In this document: positions 37,737-46,278 of the stretch, one piece after another
Layout of the letters: each line of letters starts with the position of its first letter
Position numbering within the stretch: the first letter of the stretch is position 1
Assembly (NCBI RefSeq): GCF_021462265.1
Contig: NZ_JAJONF010000019.1
Location: forward strand, 62,001 to 126,000
Direction of reading: 5' to 3'
Length of the DNA stretch: 64,000 nt
Source: Streptomyces shenzhenensis
Lineage (GTDB): Bacteria; Actinomycetota; Actinomycetes; Streptomycetales; Streptomycetaceae
Program-made: the position numbers and the translations under genes
The notes under the pieces: model-generated
Database searches by the model: none
Told to the model about the DNA's origin: nothing
Seen by the model: only the letters and a program-made list of their open reading frames with translations

Positions 37737-38453
37737 TCAGTGCTGCGGCACGGCGCACCCGTCCGGTCCGCAGGCCTCGGCGCCGCCTTCGTCGATCAGC
37801 TTCAGCGGGGGACGCTCCCCCCAGGCCTGGCCGAGCGCCTGCGTGAACACCTCGGCGGGCTGGGCGCCCGAGACGCCGTACTTCCGGTCGAGGACGAAGA
37901 ACGGCACCCCGGTCGCGCCGAGCTCGGCGGCCTCGCGCTCGTCGGCGCGGACCTCGTCGGCGTAGCGGGACGGGTCGGCGAGCACCTCGCGCACGGCCGC
38001 CGCCTCCAGCCCGGCCTCCACGGCCAGTTCGACGACCCGCTCCGCGCCCCCGGTGAACAGGGACCGCTCCTCGGCGAAGTTCGCCCGGTACAGGATCTGG
38101 ATCAGCTCGTCCTGGCGGCCCCGCTCCTTGGCGAAGTGCAGCAGCCGGTGCAGGTCGAAGGTGTTGCCGGTGTCACGGCCCCGGGTGCGGTACTCCAGCC
38201 CCTCGGCGGCGGCCTGGGCGCCCAGGTTGTCCTCGCCGGCCTGGGCCTGCGCCTCGCTCATGCCGTACTTCTTGCCGAGCATGGCGAGCACCGGCTGGAC
38301 GTCGTCCTTGGCGCGGCCGGGGTCCAGCTCGAAGGAGCGGTGGACCACCTCGACGCCGTCGCGGTGCGGAAAGGCGGCGAGCGCCTTCTCGAAACGCGCT
38401 TTTCCGACGTAGCACCAGGGGCAAGCGATATCAGACCAGATCTCCACGCGCAT
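37737..38453 (-). CDS. DsbA/FrnE-like thiol oxidoreductase
   Basis: 238 residues, thioredoxin fold with a helical insertion. The redox motif CPWC occurs at residues 11-14 (SDIACPWCYVGK), and the cis-Pro loop is GVPFFVLDRKYGVSGAQPAE. There is no signal peptide, so it is a cytoplasmic protein related to FrnE and 2-hydroxychromene-2-carboxylate isomerases. The C-terminus has an extra CGPDGC pair. Role unclear: disulfide isomerase or stress protein. Confidence 0.9.
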   Translation of the reverse strand: MRVEIWSDIACPWCYVGKARFEKALAAFPHRDGVEVVHRSFELDPGRAKDDVQPVLAMLGKKYGMSEAQAQAGEDNLGAQAAAEGLEYRTRGRDTGNTFDLHRLLHFAKERGRQDELIQILYRANFAEERSLFTGGAERVVELAVEAGLEAAAVREVLADPSRYADEVRADEREAAELGATGVPFFVLDRKYGVSGAQPAEVFTQALGQAWGERPPLKLIDEGGAEACGPDGCAVPQH

Positions 38454-38516
38454 GGTGTCGGCTCTCTCCAGGTAGTCAGCGGTCCAAAACTATCTGAACC
38501 TTCAACCAGCCTGCTT

Positions 38517-39020
38517 TCATTCCCCGGCCACCGCGTATCGCAGACACAGATGGTGGTCACCCGCGGCGGGCGGGTGCTCCGGGTCCGGCACCCAGCCTTG
38601 CCGGGCGTAGAAGGCCTGGGCCCGCCGGTTGTCGGCGTGCACGTCCAGTACGGCGGTGCGCCTGCCGTCGGCCCGCCACTGCTCCAGGCACGCGGTGTGC
38701 AGGGCGGTGCCGACACCGGCACGCCAGTGGTCCGGGTCGACATGGAACTGGAACAGCTTGACCCGCTCGCCGGTGGCACCCTCGGGGACCCGGAAGGAGG
38801 CGACCCCGGTGATCGTCCCCGCCTCGACCACGCACAGCACCTGCCCGTCGGGCCGTTCGACGGCGGAGCGCCAGGCGGCCGTCCAGTCCACGCCGTCGTC
38901 GGGGAGGCCGTCCGGGTAGTACGTCGACCGGGCCCGCCGATGCAGCGCGGCGATGGTCTCCGCCTCCGCGGACAGGGCCGTACGGATCACCCGGAACTCA
39001 CTCGCACGGTCACTGATCAC
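38517..39020 (-). CDS. GNAT family N-acetyltransferase
   Basis: 167 residues from GTG 39020. The GNAT fold is visible: VIRTALSAEAETIAALHRRA, LFQFHVDPDHWRAGVGTALH (acetyl-CoA loop with R-x-x-G-x-G/A variation) and DVHADNRRAQAFYARQGW. Acceptor unknown. A longer in-frame upstream extension would overlap the next gene and is not supported. Ribosome-binding site weak. Confidence 0.85.
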   Translation of the reverse strand: MISDRASEFRVIRTALSAEAETIAALHRRARSTYYPDGLPDDGVDWTAAWRSAVERPDGQVLCVVEAGTITGVASFRVPEGATGERVKLFQFHVDPDHWRAGVGTALHTACLEQWRADGRRTAVLDVHADNRRAQAFYARQGWVPDPEHPPAAGDHHLCLRYAVAGE

Positions 39021-39073
39021 GCAACGGGAGACGTGACCGCGTCCGGGACGGTTCCGGACCGGCAGGCGGTGTC

Positions 39074-39682
39074 TCAGCTTCCGTCGCGCAGGTCGGCCGG
39101 CCAGTCGGGCCTGAACTCGATGTGGTCGTACGTCACCACGCACCCCTCCCCCATCGGCGACTGGGTCATGAAGCCGACCAGGGCGTTCTCGGTCTCCTTC
39201 TCGGTGCCGAGGGTGAACAGCCGTACGAAGACCCACTTCTTGCCGTCCCTGGAGGCGTGGAAGGCGAGCGCCCGCCCGGTCCGGCTGATCCGCAGCCAGA
39301 CCGAACTTCCCTCCACGGTGAAGGAGTTGGCGTCGTCCGAGTGCCCCCGGGTGACCACGGTGCAGACGGTGGGCACGTCCGGGGAGTTCTCCAGGCAGAG
39401 CTTGGCCCAGGCCCGGTCGCCGACGTGGACGTACAGCACACCGGCGTCGAAGGCGGCCCCGAACCCGACGGTGACCCGGGCGATCAGCTGAAAATCCCCT
39501 TCGGGCGCCCCGAGCAGCCGGGGCGCGTCCGAGGCGGGATCCAGCGCCTCCCCGGTGGGCGACACGAACCGGTCCTGCCGGGCCCCGGCCCACCCGGTGA
39601 GCACCCCGTCCTCATAGAACCAGTGCCCGTCCGGCCCGTAGGTGCGGAGAAGGAAAGGAAGTTCGGGAAGTTCCACGTCCAT
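39074..39682 (-). CDS. DUF1349-like beta-sandwich protein
   Basis: 202 residues matching the concanavalin-like DUF1349 family: FYEDGVLTGWAGARQDRF, AGVLYVHVGDRAWAKLCLEN, SVWLRISRTGRALAFHASRDGK and TYDHIEFRPDWPADLRDGS. No signal peptide, so probably cytoplasmic. These proteins are thought to bind carbohydrates or regulate sugar metabolism; there is no specific evidence here. Starts at ATG 39682. Confidence 0.83.
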   Translation of the reverse strand: MDVELPELPFLLRTYGPDGHWFYEDGVLTGWAGARQDRFVSPTGEALDPASDAPRLLGAPEGDFQLIARVTVGFGAAFDAGVLYVHVGDRAWAKLCLENSPDVPTVCTVVTRGHSDDANSFTVEGSSVWLRISRTGRALAFHASRDGKKWVFVRLFTLGTEKETENALVGFMTQSPMGEGCVVTYDHIEFRPDWPADLRDGS

Positions 39683-39751
39683 GGTCAGATTGTGTCAGCA
39701 GAACCATCGAACTCGCCCAGGGGCAGCCAACCTGAAGGGGCGCTGGGGGCA

Positions 39752-39814
39752 CCCCCGGCCGAAGGCTGGGGGAGGAACTGCGCGAGCAACCACGGACAAC
39801 CCGCAGTCGCCGAC
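39752..39814 (-). repeat. Terminator hairpin plus streptomycete intergenic repeat (copy 1)
   Basis: Bases 39752-39760 and 39764-39772 form a 9-bp stem with a GAA loop, suited to ending the minus-strand aldehyde dehydrogenase transcript. It adjoins GGAACTGCGCGAGCAACCAC (from 39774), a copy of the repeat also seen near 43851 and 52751. Confidence 0.65.
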
Positions 39815-39836
39815 GCACCCCGCCCCCCACCCGGCG

Positions 39837-41381
39837 CTACCGCTCCAGAACCCCGTTGAACCGCCGCGGAAGCCCCAGCGGATTGTCGTCCTTCAACTCG
39901 GCCGGCAGCAGAGCCTCCGGCACCCCCTGGTAGGCCACCGGCCGCAGCCACCGCTCGATGGCCGTACCGCCCACGGAAGTGGACGTGGAGGTGGTGGCCG
40001 GGTAGGGCCCGCCATGGTGCTGGGCCGGGGCCACGGCGACCCCCGTCGGCCAGCCGTTCACCAGCACCCGGCCCGCCAACGGCGTCAGTTCCGCGAGGAT
40101 CTCCGTCCCCGCCCCCTCGCCCGCGGCCTCCTCGGCGGAGACATGCACCGTCGCCGTGAGGTTGCCCGGCAGCCGCGACAGCACCGCCGTCGCCTCGTCC
40201 CGGTCCTCGTAGCGGACCACCACCGTCACCGGCCCGAAGCACTCCTCAAGCAGCAGGTCGTAGCCGCCCTCCTCGGCCAGCCTGGCCGCCGGCACCGTCA
40301 GGAACCCGGCGCTCACGGTGTGCTCGCCGCCCGCCCCCGGCGTCACCGGGCTCTCCACGTCGGGTAGTCCGGCGCGCTCGGCGACCCCGGCGAGGAAGTT
40401 GTCCCGCATCCGGTGGTCGAGCAGCACGCCCGCGTCGGTGTTGCTGACCGCGTCCGTCAGGGACTTGACCAGGCCGTCACCGGCGGCGCCGGCCGGCACC
40501 AGCACCAGGCCCGGCTTCACGCAGAACTGGCCCACGCCCAGCGTCATCGACCCGGCGAGCCCGGTGCCGATCTCCTCGGCCCGCTCGGCGGCCGCGGCCT
40601 CGGTGACGAGGACCGGGTTCAGGGAGCCCAGTTCGCCGTGGAAGGGGATCGGCACCGGGCGCGCGGCGGCCGCGTCGAACAGCGCACGCCCGCCCCGGAC
40701 GGAACCGGTGAAGCCGGCCGCGGCGATCAGCGGGTGCTTGATCAGCTCGACGCCCGCCTCGAAGCCGTGCACGAGACCGACCACGGCTTCGGGGATGCCG
40801 TGCTCGGCGGCGGCCCGGCGCAGCACCTTCGCCACCAGCTCGGACAGGGCCGGGTGGTCGGGGTGGGCCTTGACGACGACCGGGTTGCCGGCCGCCAGCG
40901 CGCTCGCGGTGTCGCCGCCGGCGACGGAGAAGGCGAAGGGGAAGTTGGAGGCCGAGTAGACGGCGACGACACCCAGCGGGACCTTGTACCGGCGCAGGTC
41001 GGGAATGGGCGGGGTGGCCGTGGCGTCGGGGTGGTTGATGATGACGTCGAGGAAGGCGCCCTCGTCGACGAGGCCGGCGAAGGCCCGCAGCTGGTAGGCG
41101 GTGCGGGCGAGTTCCCCGGTCAGCCGGACGGGGCCGAGCGCGGTCTCGGCGTCGGCCGCCTCGACCAGCTGGTCCTTGGCCGCATTGAGGCCGGCGGCGG
41201 CCGAGCGCAGGAAGGCGGCGCGTACCGTGCGGTCGGCGAGAGAGCCGCGGGCGGCGTGCGCGGCCTTGACGACGGCGTCGATCTCCTCGGCTGTGGCTTC
41301 CACCGCAACCTGTTCACGCTGCTTCCCGGTGCGCGGGTCGACACTCCAGACTGGTGCTGCTGCCACCGCGGGTCCCTCCAT
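39837..41381 (-). CDS. Aldehyde dehydrogenase, alpha-ketoglutarate semialdehyde type
   Basis: 514 residues, NAD(P)-dependent. It matches the KGSADH branch of the family: YSASNFPFAFSVAGGDTASA, general base Glu in FHGELGSLNPVLV and catalytic Cys in GVGQFCVKPGLVLV. Such enzymes finish non-phosphorylative pentose and glucarate/galactarate pathways by making 2-oxoglutarate. It is divergent from an IclR-type regulator with a palindromic operator between them. It could serve the IlvD/Edd - DapA-like operon at 58.9-61.5 kb. Confidence 0.9.
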   Translation of the reverse strand: MEGPAVAAAPVWSVDPRTGKQREQVAVEATAEEIDAVVKAAHAARGSLADRTVRAAFLRSAAAGLNAAKDQLVEAADAETALGPVRLTGELARTAYQLRAFAGLVDEGAFLDVIINHPDATATPPIPDLRRYKVPLGVVAVYSASNFPFAFSVAGGDTASALAAGNPVVVKAHPDHPALSELVAKVLRRAAAEHGIPEAVVGLVHGFEAGVELIKHPLIAAAGFTGSVRGGRALFDAAAARPVPIPFHGELGSLNPVLVTEAAAAERAEEIGTGLAGSMTLGVGQFCVKPGLVLVPAGAAGDGLVKSLTDAVSNTDAGVLLDHRMRDNFLAGVAERAGLPDVESPVTPGAGGEHTVSAGFLTVPAARLAEEGGYDLLLEECFGPVTVVVRYEDRDEATAVLSRLPGNLTATVHVSAEEAAGEGAGTEILAELTPLAGRVLVNGWPTGVAVAPAQHHGGPYPATTSTSTSVGGTAIERWLRPVAYQGVPEALLPAELKDDNPLGLPRRFNGVLER

Positions 41382-41401
41382 GAGTTGCGTACTGCCGCAG
41401 T

Positions 41402-41423
41402 ATCCGGGTCATATCCGGGTCAT
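41402..41423. repeat. 11-bp tandem direct repeat
   Basis: ATCCGGGTCAT occurs twice back to back (41402-41412 and 41413-41423) just upstream of the dehydrogenase start. It may be part of its promoter or a second regulatory site. Confidence 0.7.
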
Positions 41424-41432
41424 CCACCAGGG

Positions 41433-41452
41433 GCGTTCGATATACTGAACGC
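41433..41452. promoter_or_regulatory. Probable IclR-type operator
   Basis: Perfect inverted repeat with 6-bp arms: GCGTTC (41433-41438) and GAACGC (41447-41452) around GATATACT. It lies between the divergent dehydrogenase and iclR-type genes, a standard place for autoregulation. The GTTC/GAAC arms resemble known IclR-family sites. Confidence 0.7.
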
Positions 41453-41523
41453 TGTCTCTGATGATGAATATGCTGTTGGAGACTATAACCTCGGTTTCTC
41501 GTCCAACGAAGGGGTCAAGGGCG

Positions 41524-42297
41524 ATGTCGGCAGGCGAGACAGGCGGCGGGGCACAGGTCAAGTCCGCGGTACGGACCGTGGAACTGCTGGAGTACTTCGC
41601 CGGCCGGCCCGGTATGCACTCCCTCGCGGCCGTCCAGGAGGCCGTCGGGTATCCCAAGTCCAGCCTCTACATGTTGCTGCGCACCCTGGTGGAGCTGGGC
41701 TGGGTGGAGACGGACGCGACCGGCACGCGGTACGGCATCGGGGTGCGGGCCCTGCTCGTCGGCACGTCGTACATCGACGGCGACGAGGTGGTCGCGGCGG
41801 CCCGCCCGACCCTGGACCGGCTCTCCGACGACACCACGGAGACCATCCACCTCGCGCGCCTCGACGGCACGAACGTGGTCTACCTGGCGACCCGCCAGTC
41901 CCAGCACTACCTGCGCCCCTTCACCCGGGTCGGCCGCCGGCTGCCCGCGCACTCCACCTCGCTCGGCAAGGCGCTGCTCGCCACCCACACCGACGAGCAG
42001 GTCCGCAAGCTGCTGCCGGAGACCCTGCCGGCGCTGACCGAGCACACCATCACGGACCGGGAGAAGCTCATCGAGGAGCTCCGCCAGATCCGCGAGCAGG
42101 GCTTCGCGATCGACCGCGAGGAGAACACGCTCGGGCTGCGCTGCTTCGGCGTGGCGATCCCCTACCGCACCCCGGCCCGCGACGCGATCAGCTGCTCGGT
42201 CCCGGTGGCCCGGCTCACCCCCGCCCACGAACAGATGATCAAGGACGCCCTGTTCGACGCGCGGGACCGCCTGACGCTGGCGACGCGCCGCCTGTGA
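41524..42297 (+). CDS. IclR family transcriptional regulator
   Basis: 257 residues. The N-terminal winged helix-turn-helix contains RTVELLEYFAGRPGMHSLAAV and GYPKSSLYMLLRTLVELGW; the C-terminal effector-binding domain has YLRPFTRVGRRLPAHSTSLG, GFAIDREENTLGLRCFGVAI and the conserved Cys in AISCSVPVARL. ATG 41524 is preferred (AAGGGG upstream) over ATG 41461. It probably controls the divergent aldehyde dehydrogenase, responding to a sugar acid or keto acid. Confidence 0.92.
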   Translation: MSAGETGGGAQVKSAVRTVELLEYFAGRPGMHSLAAVQEAVGYPKSSLYMLLRTLVELGWVETDATGTRYGIGVRALLVGTSYIDGDEVVAAARPTLDRLSDDTTETIHLARLDGTNVVYLATRQSQHYLRPFTRVGRRLPAHSTSLGKALLATHTDEQVRKLLPETLPALTEHTITDREKLIEELRQIREQGFAIDREENTLGLRCFGVAIPYRTPARDAISCSVPVARLTPAHEQMIKDALFDARDRLTLATRRL

Positions 42298-42392
42298 GCC
42301 CGGGCGGGGCCCTGCGGCCCGGATGAGCGGACGATGAGAAATCCGCCCGTACGGGAACGGGTACCCCGCCTTCGCTCGTCTGTCTGAGCGGG

Positions 42393-43850
42393 ATGAACAA
42401 GACGATCAGGCGGGCGTCCGTCTTCGCGCTGCTGCTCGTACTCGCTCTGCTGGTCAGGGCGACCTGGGTGCAGTTCTACGACGGCCAGGCCCTCGCGGAC
42501 GACACGGACAACCGGCGCAACGTCATCGAGACGTACTCGCAGCCGCTCGGGAACATCGTCGTGGCCGGTGAGTCGGTCACCGGCTCGGCGCGGACCCTGA
42601 GCGGCAGCGACCTCAAGTACAGACGCACGTACACGAACGGCAAGCTGTACGCCGCGGTGACGGGCTACGCGTCGCAGAGCTACGCCCCGACCCAGCTGGA
42701 GGGCATCTACCAGGACCTGCTCAACGGCACCGACAGCCGGCTCAGGACGGTGATGGACACGGTCACCGGCGAGCGCGCCGAACCGGGCGACGTGATCACG
42801 ACGATCGACCCGGACGTCCAGAAGGCGGCGTACCGGGCGCTCGGCGACAAGAAGGGCGCGGCGGTCGCGATCGACCCGAAGACCGGCAGGATCCTCGCGG
42901 TCGTGTCGACCCCGTCGTACGACCCCTCCTCGCTCACCGACGCCAACACCGCCGGTGCGGCCTGGAAGAAGCTCAACGCCGACGCGGACAAGCCGCTCAC
43001 CAACCGGGCGCTGCGCCAGCCGCTGCCGCCGGGCTCGACGTTCAAGCTGGTGGTCGCGGCGGCGGCCCTGGAGGACGGCCTCTACGCGAACGCCGACACA
43101 CGGACCGACAGCCCCGACCCGTACACCCTGCCGGGCACGACGACCCCGCTGAAGAACGAGAACAGCTCGGCCCCCTGCGAGAACGCCTCGATCCGTACCG
43201 CCCTGCGCTACTCCTGCAACAACGTCTTCGGCAAGATGGCCGTCGACCTGGGCCAGGACAAGGTGCGGGCGATGGCCGAGAAGTTCGGGTTCAACGACGA
43301 CAAGCTGGACGTGCCGGTGCGGGCCTACGCCAGCGTCTACCCCTCCGGCATGGACAAGGCGCAGACCGGTCTCTCCGGCATCGGCCAGTTCGACGTCACG
43401 GCGACCCCGCTGCAGATGGCCATGGTGTCGGCCGTGATCGCCAACGGCGGCAGGCTGGTCTCCCCGCACATGGTGTCGCAGATCACCGACAGCGGTGGTG
43501 ACGTGCTGAAGAACTACGACGACGAGGCGAGCGGCAAGGAGATCGTCAGCTCCTCGACCGCGGAGCAGCTGCGGTCCGCGATGCGGACGGTCGTCGAGGA
43601 CGGCACGGGCACGAACGCGCGGATCGACGGCGTGACGGTGGGCGGCAAGACGGGCACGGCCCAGCACGGCGAGAACAACAGCAAGACGCCGTACGCCTGG
43701 TTCACGTCGTACGGCACGTCGGACAGCACGGGGAAAGAGGTCGCCGTGGCGGTGCTGGTCGAGCAGTCGGACGCGGCACGGTCGGAGGTGAGCGGCAACG
43801 GGCTGGCGGCGCCGGTGGCGAGGGCGATGATGGTGGCGGCCCTGAAGTAG
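42393..43850 (+). CDS. Class B penicillin-binding protein (transpeptidase)
   Basis: 485 residues. N-terminal anchor helix (SVFALLLVLALLVRATWVQF), a dimerisation domain and a transpeptidase domain with SxxK in PGSTFKL (nucleophile Ser near residue 212), SxN in YSCNN and KTG in GGKTGTAQHG. It cross-links peptidoglycan on the outer face of the membrane and is a beta-lactam target. It resembles the shorter PbpA-type proteins of actinobacteria rather than FtsI. A UUCG-loop terminator follows the stop. Confidence 0.94.
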   Translation: MNKTIRRASVFALLLVLALLVRATWVQFYDGQALADDTDNRRNVIETYSQPLGNIVVAGESVTGSARTLSGSDLKYRRTYTNGKLYAAVTGYASQSYAPTQLEGIYQDLLNGTDSRLRTVMDTVTGERAEPGDVITTIDPDVQKAAYRALGDKKGAAVAIDPKTGRILAVVSTPSYDPSSLTDANTAGAAWKKLNADADKPLTNRALRQPLPPGSTFKLVVAAAALEDGLYANADTRTDSPDPYTLPGTTTPLKNENSSAPCENASIRTALRYSCNNVFGKMAVDLGQDKVRAMAEKFGFNDDKLDVPVRAYASVYPSGMDKAQTGLSGIGQFDVTATPLQMAMVSAVIANGGRLVSPHMVSQITDSGGDVLKNYDDEASGKEIVSSSTAEQLRSAMRTVVEDGTGTNARIDGVTVGGKTGTAQHGENNSKTPYAWFTSYGTSDSTGKEVAVAVLVEQSDAARSEVSGNGLAAPVARAMMVAALK

Positions 43851-43940
43851 AGCGCCCCTTCGGGGGCGCGGGGCGGCAGTCGATGTGCGGCTGCCGCCGC
43901 GCGGGCGCGACCAGCCACGACGAACCCGCGGCCGAGAACG
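43851..43940. repeat. Streptomycete intergenic repeat (copy 2)
   Basis: Hairpin followed by GCGCGACCAGCCACGACGAA-like sequence, related to the copies at 39774-39814 and 52751-52805. It lies between convergent genes. Confidence 0.6.
43852..43869 (+). terminator. Terminator after the penicillin-binding protein gene
   Basis: GCGCCCC, a TTCG tetraloop and GGGGCGC form a perfect 7-bp stem directly after the stop codon. The hairpin starts the second copy of the intergenic repeat that extends to about 43940. Confidence 0.85.
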
Positions 43941-43959
43941 CGCCCCCGCGCCCCGCCCC

Positions 43960-45411
43960 CTACTTCACACCCAGCACCTGCTCCACCGGATCGATCGCGA
44001 AGTACACCAGGAACAGCGCCGAGACGGCCCACAACAGCCAGTTGACCTCCTTCGCCTTCCCCAGCACCGTCTTGATGACGACGTACGCCAGGAACCCGGC
44101 CCCGATGCCGTCCGTGATGGAGTAGGTGAACGGCATCGCGGCGATGGTCAGGAACGCCGGGATGGCGATCTCGTACCGGTCCCAGTCGATGTGCTTGACG
44201 TGGGTCATCATCAGGAAGCCCACGGCGATCAGCGCGGGAGCGGCTGCCTGGAGCGGGACGATGGTCAGCAGCGGCGTGAGGAAGAGCGCGAGACCGAACA
44301 GGCCGCCGGTGACGAGGTTGGCGAAGCCGGTCCGCGCCCCCTCCCCCACCCCGGCCGCCGACTCGATGTACGCGGTGTTGGAGGAGGCCGAGCCGATGCC
44401 GCCGGCCACCGCCGCCGCGCCGTCGATGAACAGCACCCGCCCGATGCCCGGCACCTGTCCCTGCTCGTCGAGCAGCCCGGCCTCCGCGCTGATGCCGACG
44501 ATCGTGCCCATGGCGTCGAAGAAGTCGGACAGGATCAGGGTGAAGACGAGCAGTACGGCGGTGAGGACACCGGCCTTGGCGAAGCCGCCGAACAGGCTGA
44601 AGTGACCGATGAGCCCGAAGTCGGGGGCGGCCACGATCTTGTCGGGGACCTTCGGCGTGGTCAGGCCCCAGCTCTTGATGTCCGCCGCCGAGTTGATGAC
44701 GACCGCCACCAGGGTCATGGTGACGATGCTGATCAGGATCGCGCCCTTCACCTTCCGCGCGACCAGCGCGATGGTCAGGAGCACGCCGGCGCAGAAGACC
44801 AGCACGGGCCAGCCGGTGAGCCGTCCGACGGCCCCCAGCTGCACCGGCACGGTGGTCTGCGCGGCGTCCGGGATCCGGCTGACGAAGCCGGCGTCGACGA
44901 AGCCGATGAACGCGATGAACAGGCCGATGCCGACGCCGATCGCCTGCTTCAGCTGCTGCGGGATGGCGTTCATGATCGCCTCGCGCAGGCCGGTCAGCAC
45001 GAGCACACAGATCAGCAGGCCTTCGAGGACGACCAGCCCCATCGCGTCGGACCAGCTCATCAGCGGCGCCAGCTGGAAGGCCACGACGGCGTTGAGGCCG
45101 AGACCGGCCGCGATGGCCAGGGGCAGGTTGCCGCCGACGCCCATGACGACCGTCATGACGCAGGCCACCAGCGCGGTGGCGGTGACGAGTTGGCCGGTGT
45201 CGAGGGTGTGACCGAACTTGTCCTTGGCGCTGCCGAGGATGATGGGGTTCAGGACAAGGATGTAGGCCATGGTGAAGAAGGTGGCGAAGCCGCCGCGTAT
45301 CTCCCGGCCGAAGGTGGATCCCCGTTCGGAGATCTTGAAGAACCGGTCGACGCCGTTGCCGGCAGGTGGCGCGGCCCCTTGCGGCCGGGCCGCCTTCTGC
45401 GTCTCGGACAT
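43960..45411 (-). CDS. NCS2 (AzgA-like) purine permease
   Basis: 483 residues with about twelve helices. Signature pieces of the AzgA guanine/hypoxanthine permeases are visible: REIRGGFATFFTMAYILVLNP, AIAAGLGLNAVVAFQLAP, LILSDFFDAMGTIVGIS and SSNTAYIESAAGVGEGARTG. It imports purine bases with protons. ATG 45411 is selected because a long in-frame upstream extension to 45960 lacks family similarity. Transcribed alone. Confidence 0.92.
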   Translation of the reverse strand: MSETQKAARPQGAAPPAGNGVDRFFKISERGSTFGREIRGGFATFFTMAYILVLNPIILGSAKDKFGHTLDTGQLVTATALVACVMTVVMGVGGNLPLAIAAGLGLNAVVAFQLAPLMSWSDAMGLVVLEGLLICVLVLTGLREAIMNAIPQQLKQAIGVGIGLFIAFIGFVDAGFVSRIPDAAQTTVPVQLGAVGRLTGWPVLVFCAGVLLTIALVARKVKGAILISIVTMTLVAVVINSAADIKSWGLTTPKVPDKIVAAPDFGLIGHFSLFGGFAKAGVLTAVLLVFTLILSDFFDAMGTIVGISAEAGLLDEQGQVPGIGRVLFIDGAAAVAGGIGSASSNTAYIESAAGVGEGARTGFANLVTGGLFGLALFLTPLLTIVPLQAAAPALIAVGFLMMTHVKHIDWDRYEIAIPAFLTIAAMPFTYSITDGIGAGFLAYVVIKTVLGKAKEVNWLLWAVSALFLVYFAIDPVEQVLGVK

Positions 45412-45607
45412 GGTCGAACTCCTCGTCCCCTGAACGTGCGTGTGCGGATGCTGGCTGGATTGTTCCCGCGTCGCACCCGTTTCAGGTTTTCCGCGTGTTA
45501 CGGAATCAGGCTCGATGTGGTTCGGTTGACCACACCGCGTCCGGTACCTCGTACAAGCCGCGACGAACCATCGCGCCACCCTGCCGCCGCTGCTCGGCTG
45601 GGTCCGG

Positions 45608-46186
45608 GTGGCCGGCGCCACGGCCGCGACCAGCCGCCCGCCGTCCCCCCCGGCCGCCCCGCCGGCTCCCGGCGTGCCCTCGGCCCGTTCCTCGCCCGAG
45701 GCGGGTGCGAGTGCGACGCGCTCGCCGGCCCCGCGGGCCTCCGCCACCCCGGCGCCGCCCGCCGCGAAGGGCGAACAGGACGGCCCGCTCTGGTCGGACG
45801 GCTCGGTGGACCCGCACAGCAACGACTTCTGGGCGCAGTCCGATGTGACCCTGCGCATCTCCCGGCAGCTGACGGCGCTCACCGTCCGGTTGAAGGTGGC
45901 ACAGACGGGCGGGGTGTCCGACACCGGGGCCTGGCACTCGCTGCCGGAGGCCGACTTCACGCAGACGGTGACCGCACGGGACGGCTTCCTGGTCTACACG
46001 TGGACGCTCAGGCCGGGCAGCAGGGCAGCGGCCGGCGAGTGGGTGTTCGCGGGCCAGTACAACCACGAACAGGGCGGCCGTGACGCGGAGAACGACAGCT
46101 ACACGATCACCGGCAGCGCGGGCGGCAGGCAGTACGCGGTGACCGGCGGCTTCGCGGCGCACACCGGCGGCGCGGGCGGCTCCTGA
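45608..46186 (+). CDS. Conserved hypothetical, possibly missing its export signal
   Basis: 192 residues from GTG 45608. A Pro/Ala/Ser-rich segment (about 8-50) precedes a compact domain with DGPLWSDGSVDPHSNDFWAQ, TLRISRQLTALTVRLKVAQT and GEWVFAGQYNHEQGGRDAEN. Such low-complexity stalks normally follow a membrane helix or signal, but none is present, and the frame is closed by a TGA at 45527 with no other start. The gene may be truncated at its 5' end or have a misplaced start. Function unknown. Confidence 0.65.
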   Translation: MAGATAATSRPPSPPAAPPAPGVPSARSSPEAGASATRSPAPRASATPAPPAAKGEQDGPLWSDGSVDPHSNDFWAQSDVTLRISRQLTALTVRLKVAQTGGVSDTGAWHSLPEADFTQTVTARDGFLVYTWTLRPGSRAAAGEWVFAGQYNHEQGGRDAENDSYTITGSAGGRQYAVTGGFAAHTGGAGGS

Positions 46187-46199
46187 CCCCGGGCAGGCG

Positions 46200-46230
46200 A
46201 AACGGGCCGGAGAACCGCCCCGGCCCGTTT
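46200..46230. terminator. Bidirectional terminator
   Basis: AAACGGGCCGG (46200-46210) pairs perfectly with CCGGCCCGTTT (46220-46230) around a 9-base loop, between the convergent hypothetical and phosphatase genes. The T-rich end on each strand suits termination in both directions. Confidence 0.92.
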
Positions 46231-46278
46231 CCGTCTCCCTGTGGCCGTCATGGCCGAAAGGGCTGCCGCGAGCCCTGG

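Noticed and set aside
45506..46162. 218-residue minus-strand frame opposite the hypothetical at 45608
   Set aside because: Arg-rich translation and no domain. The plus-strand frame has protein-like conserved motifs, and a terminator suits its end.
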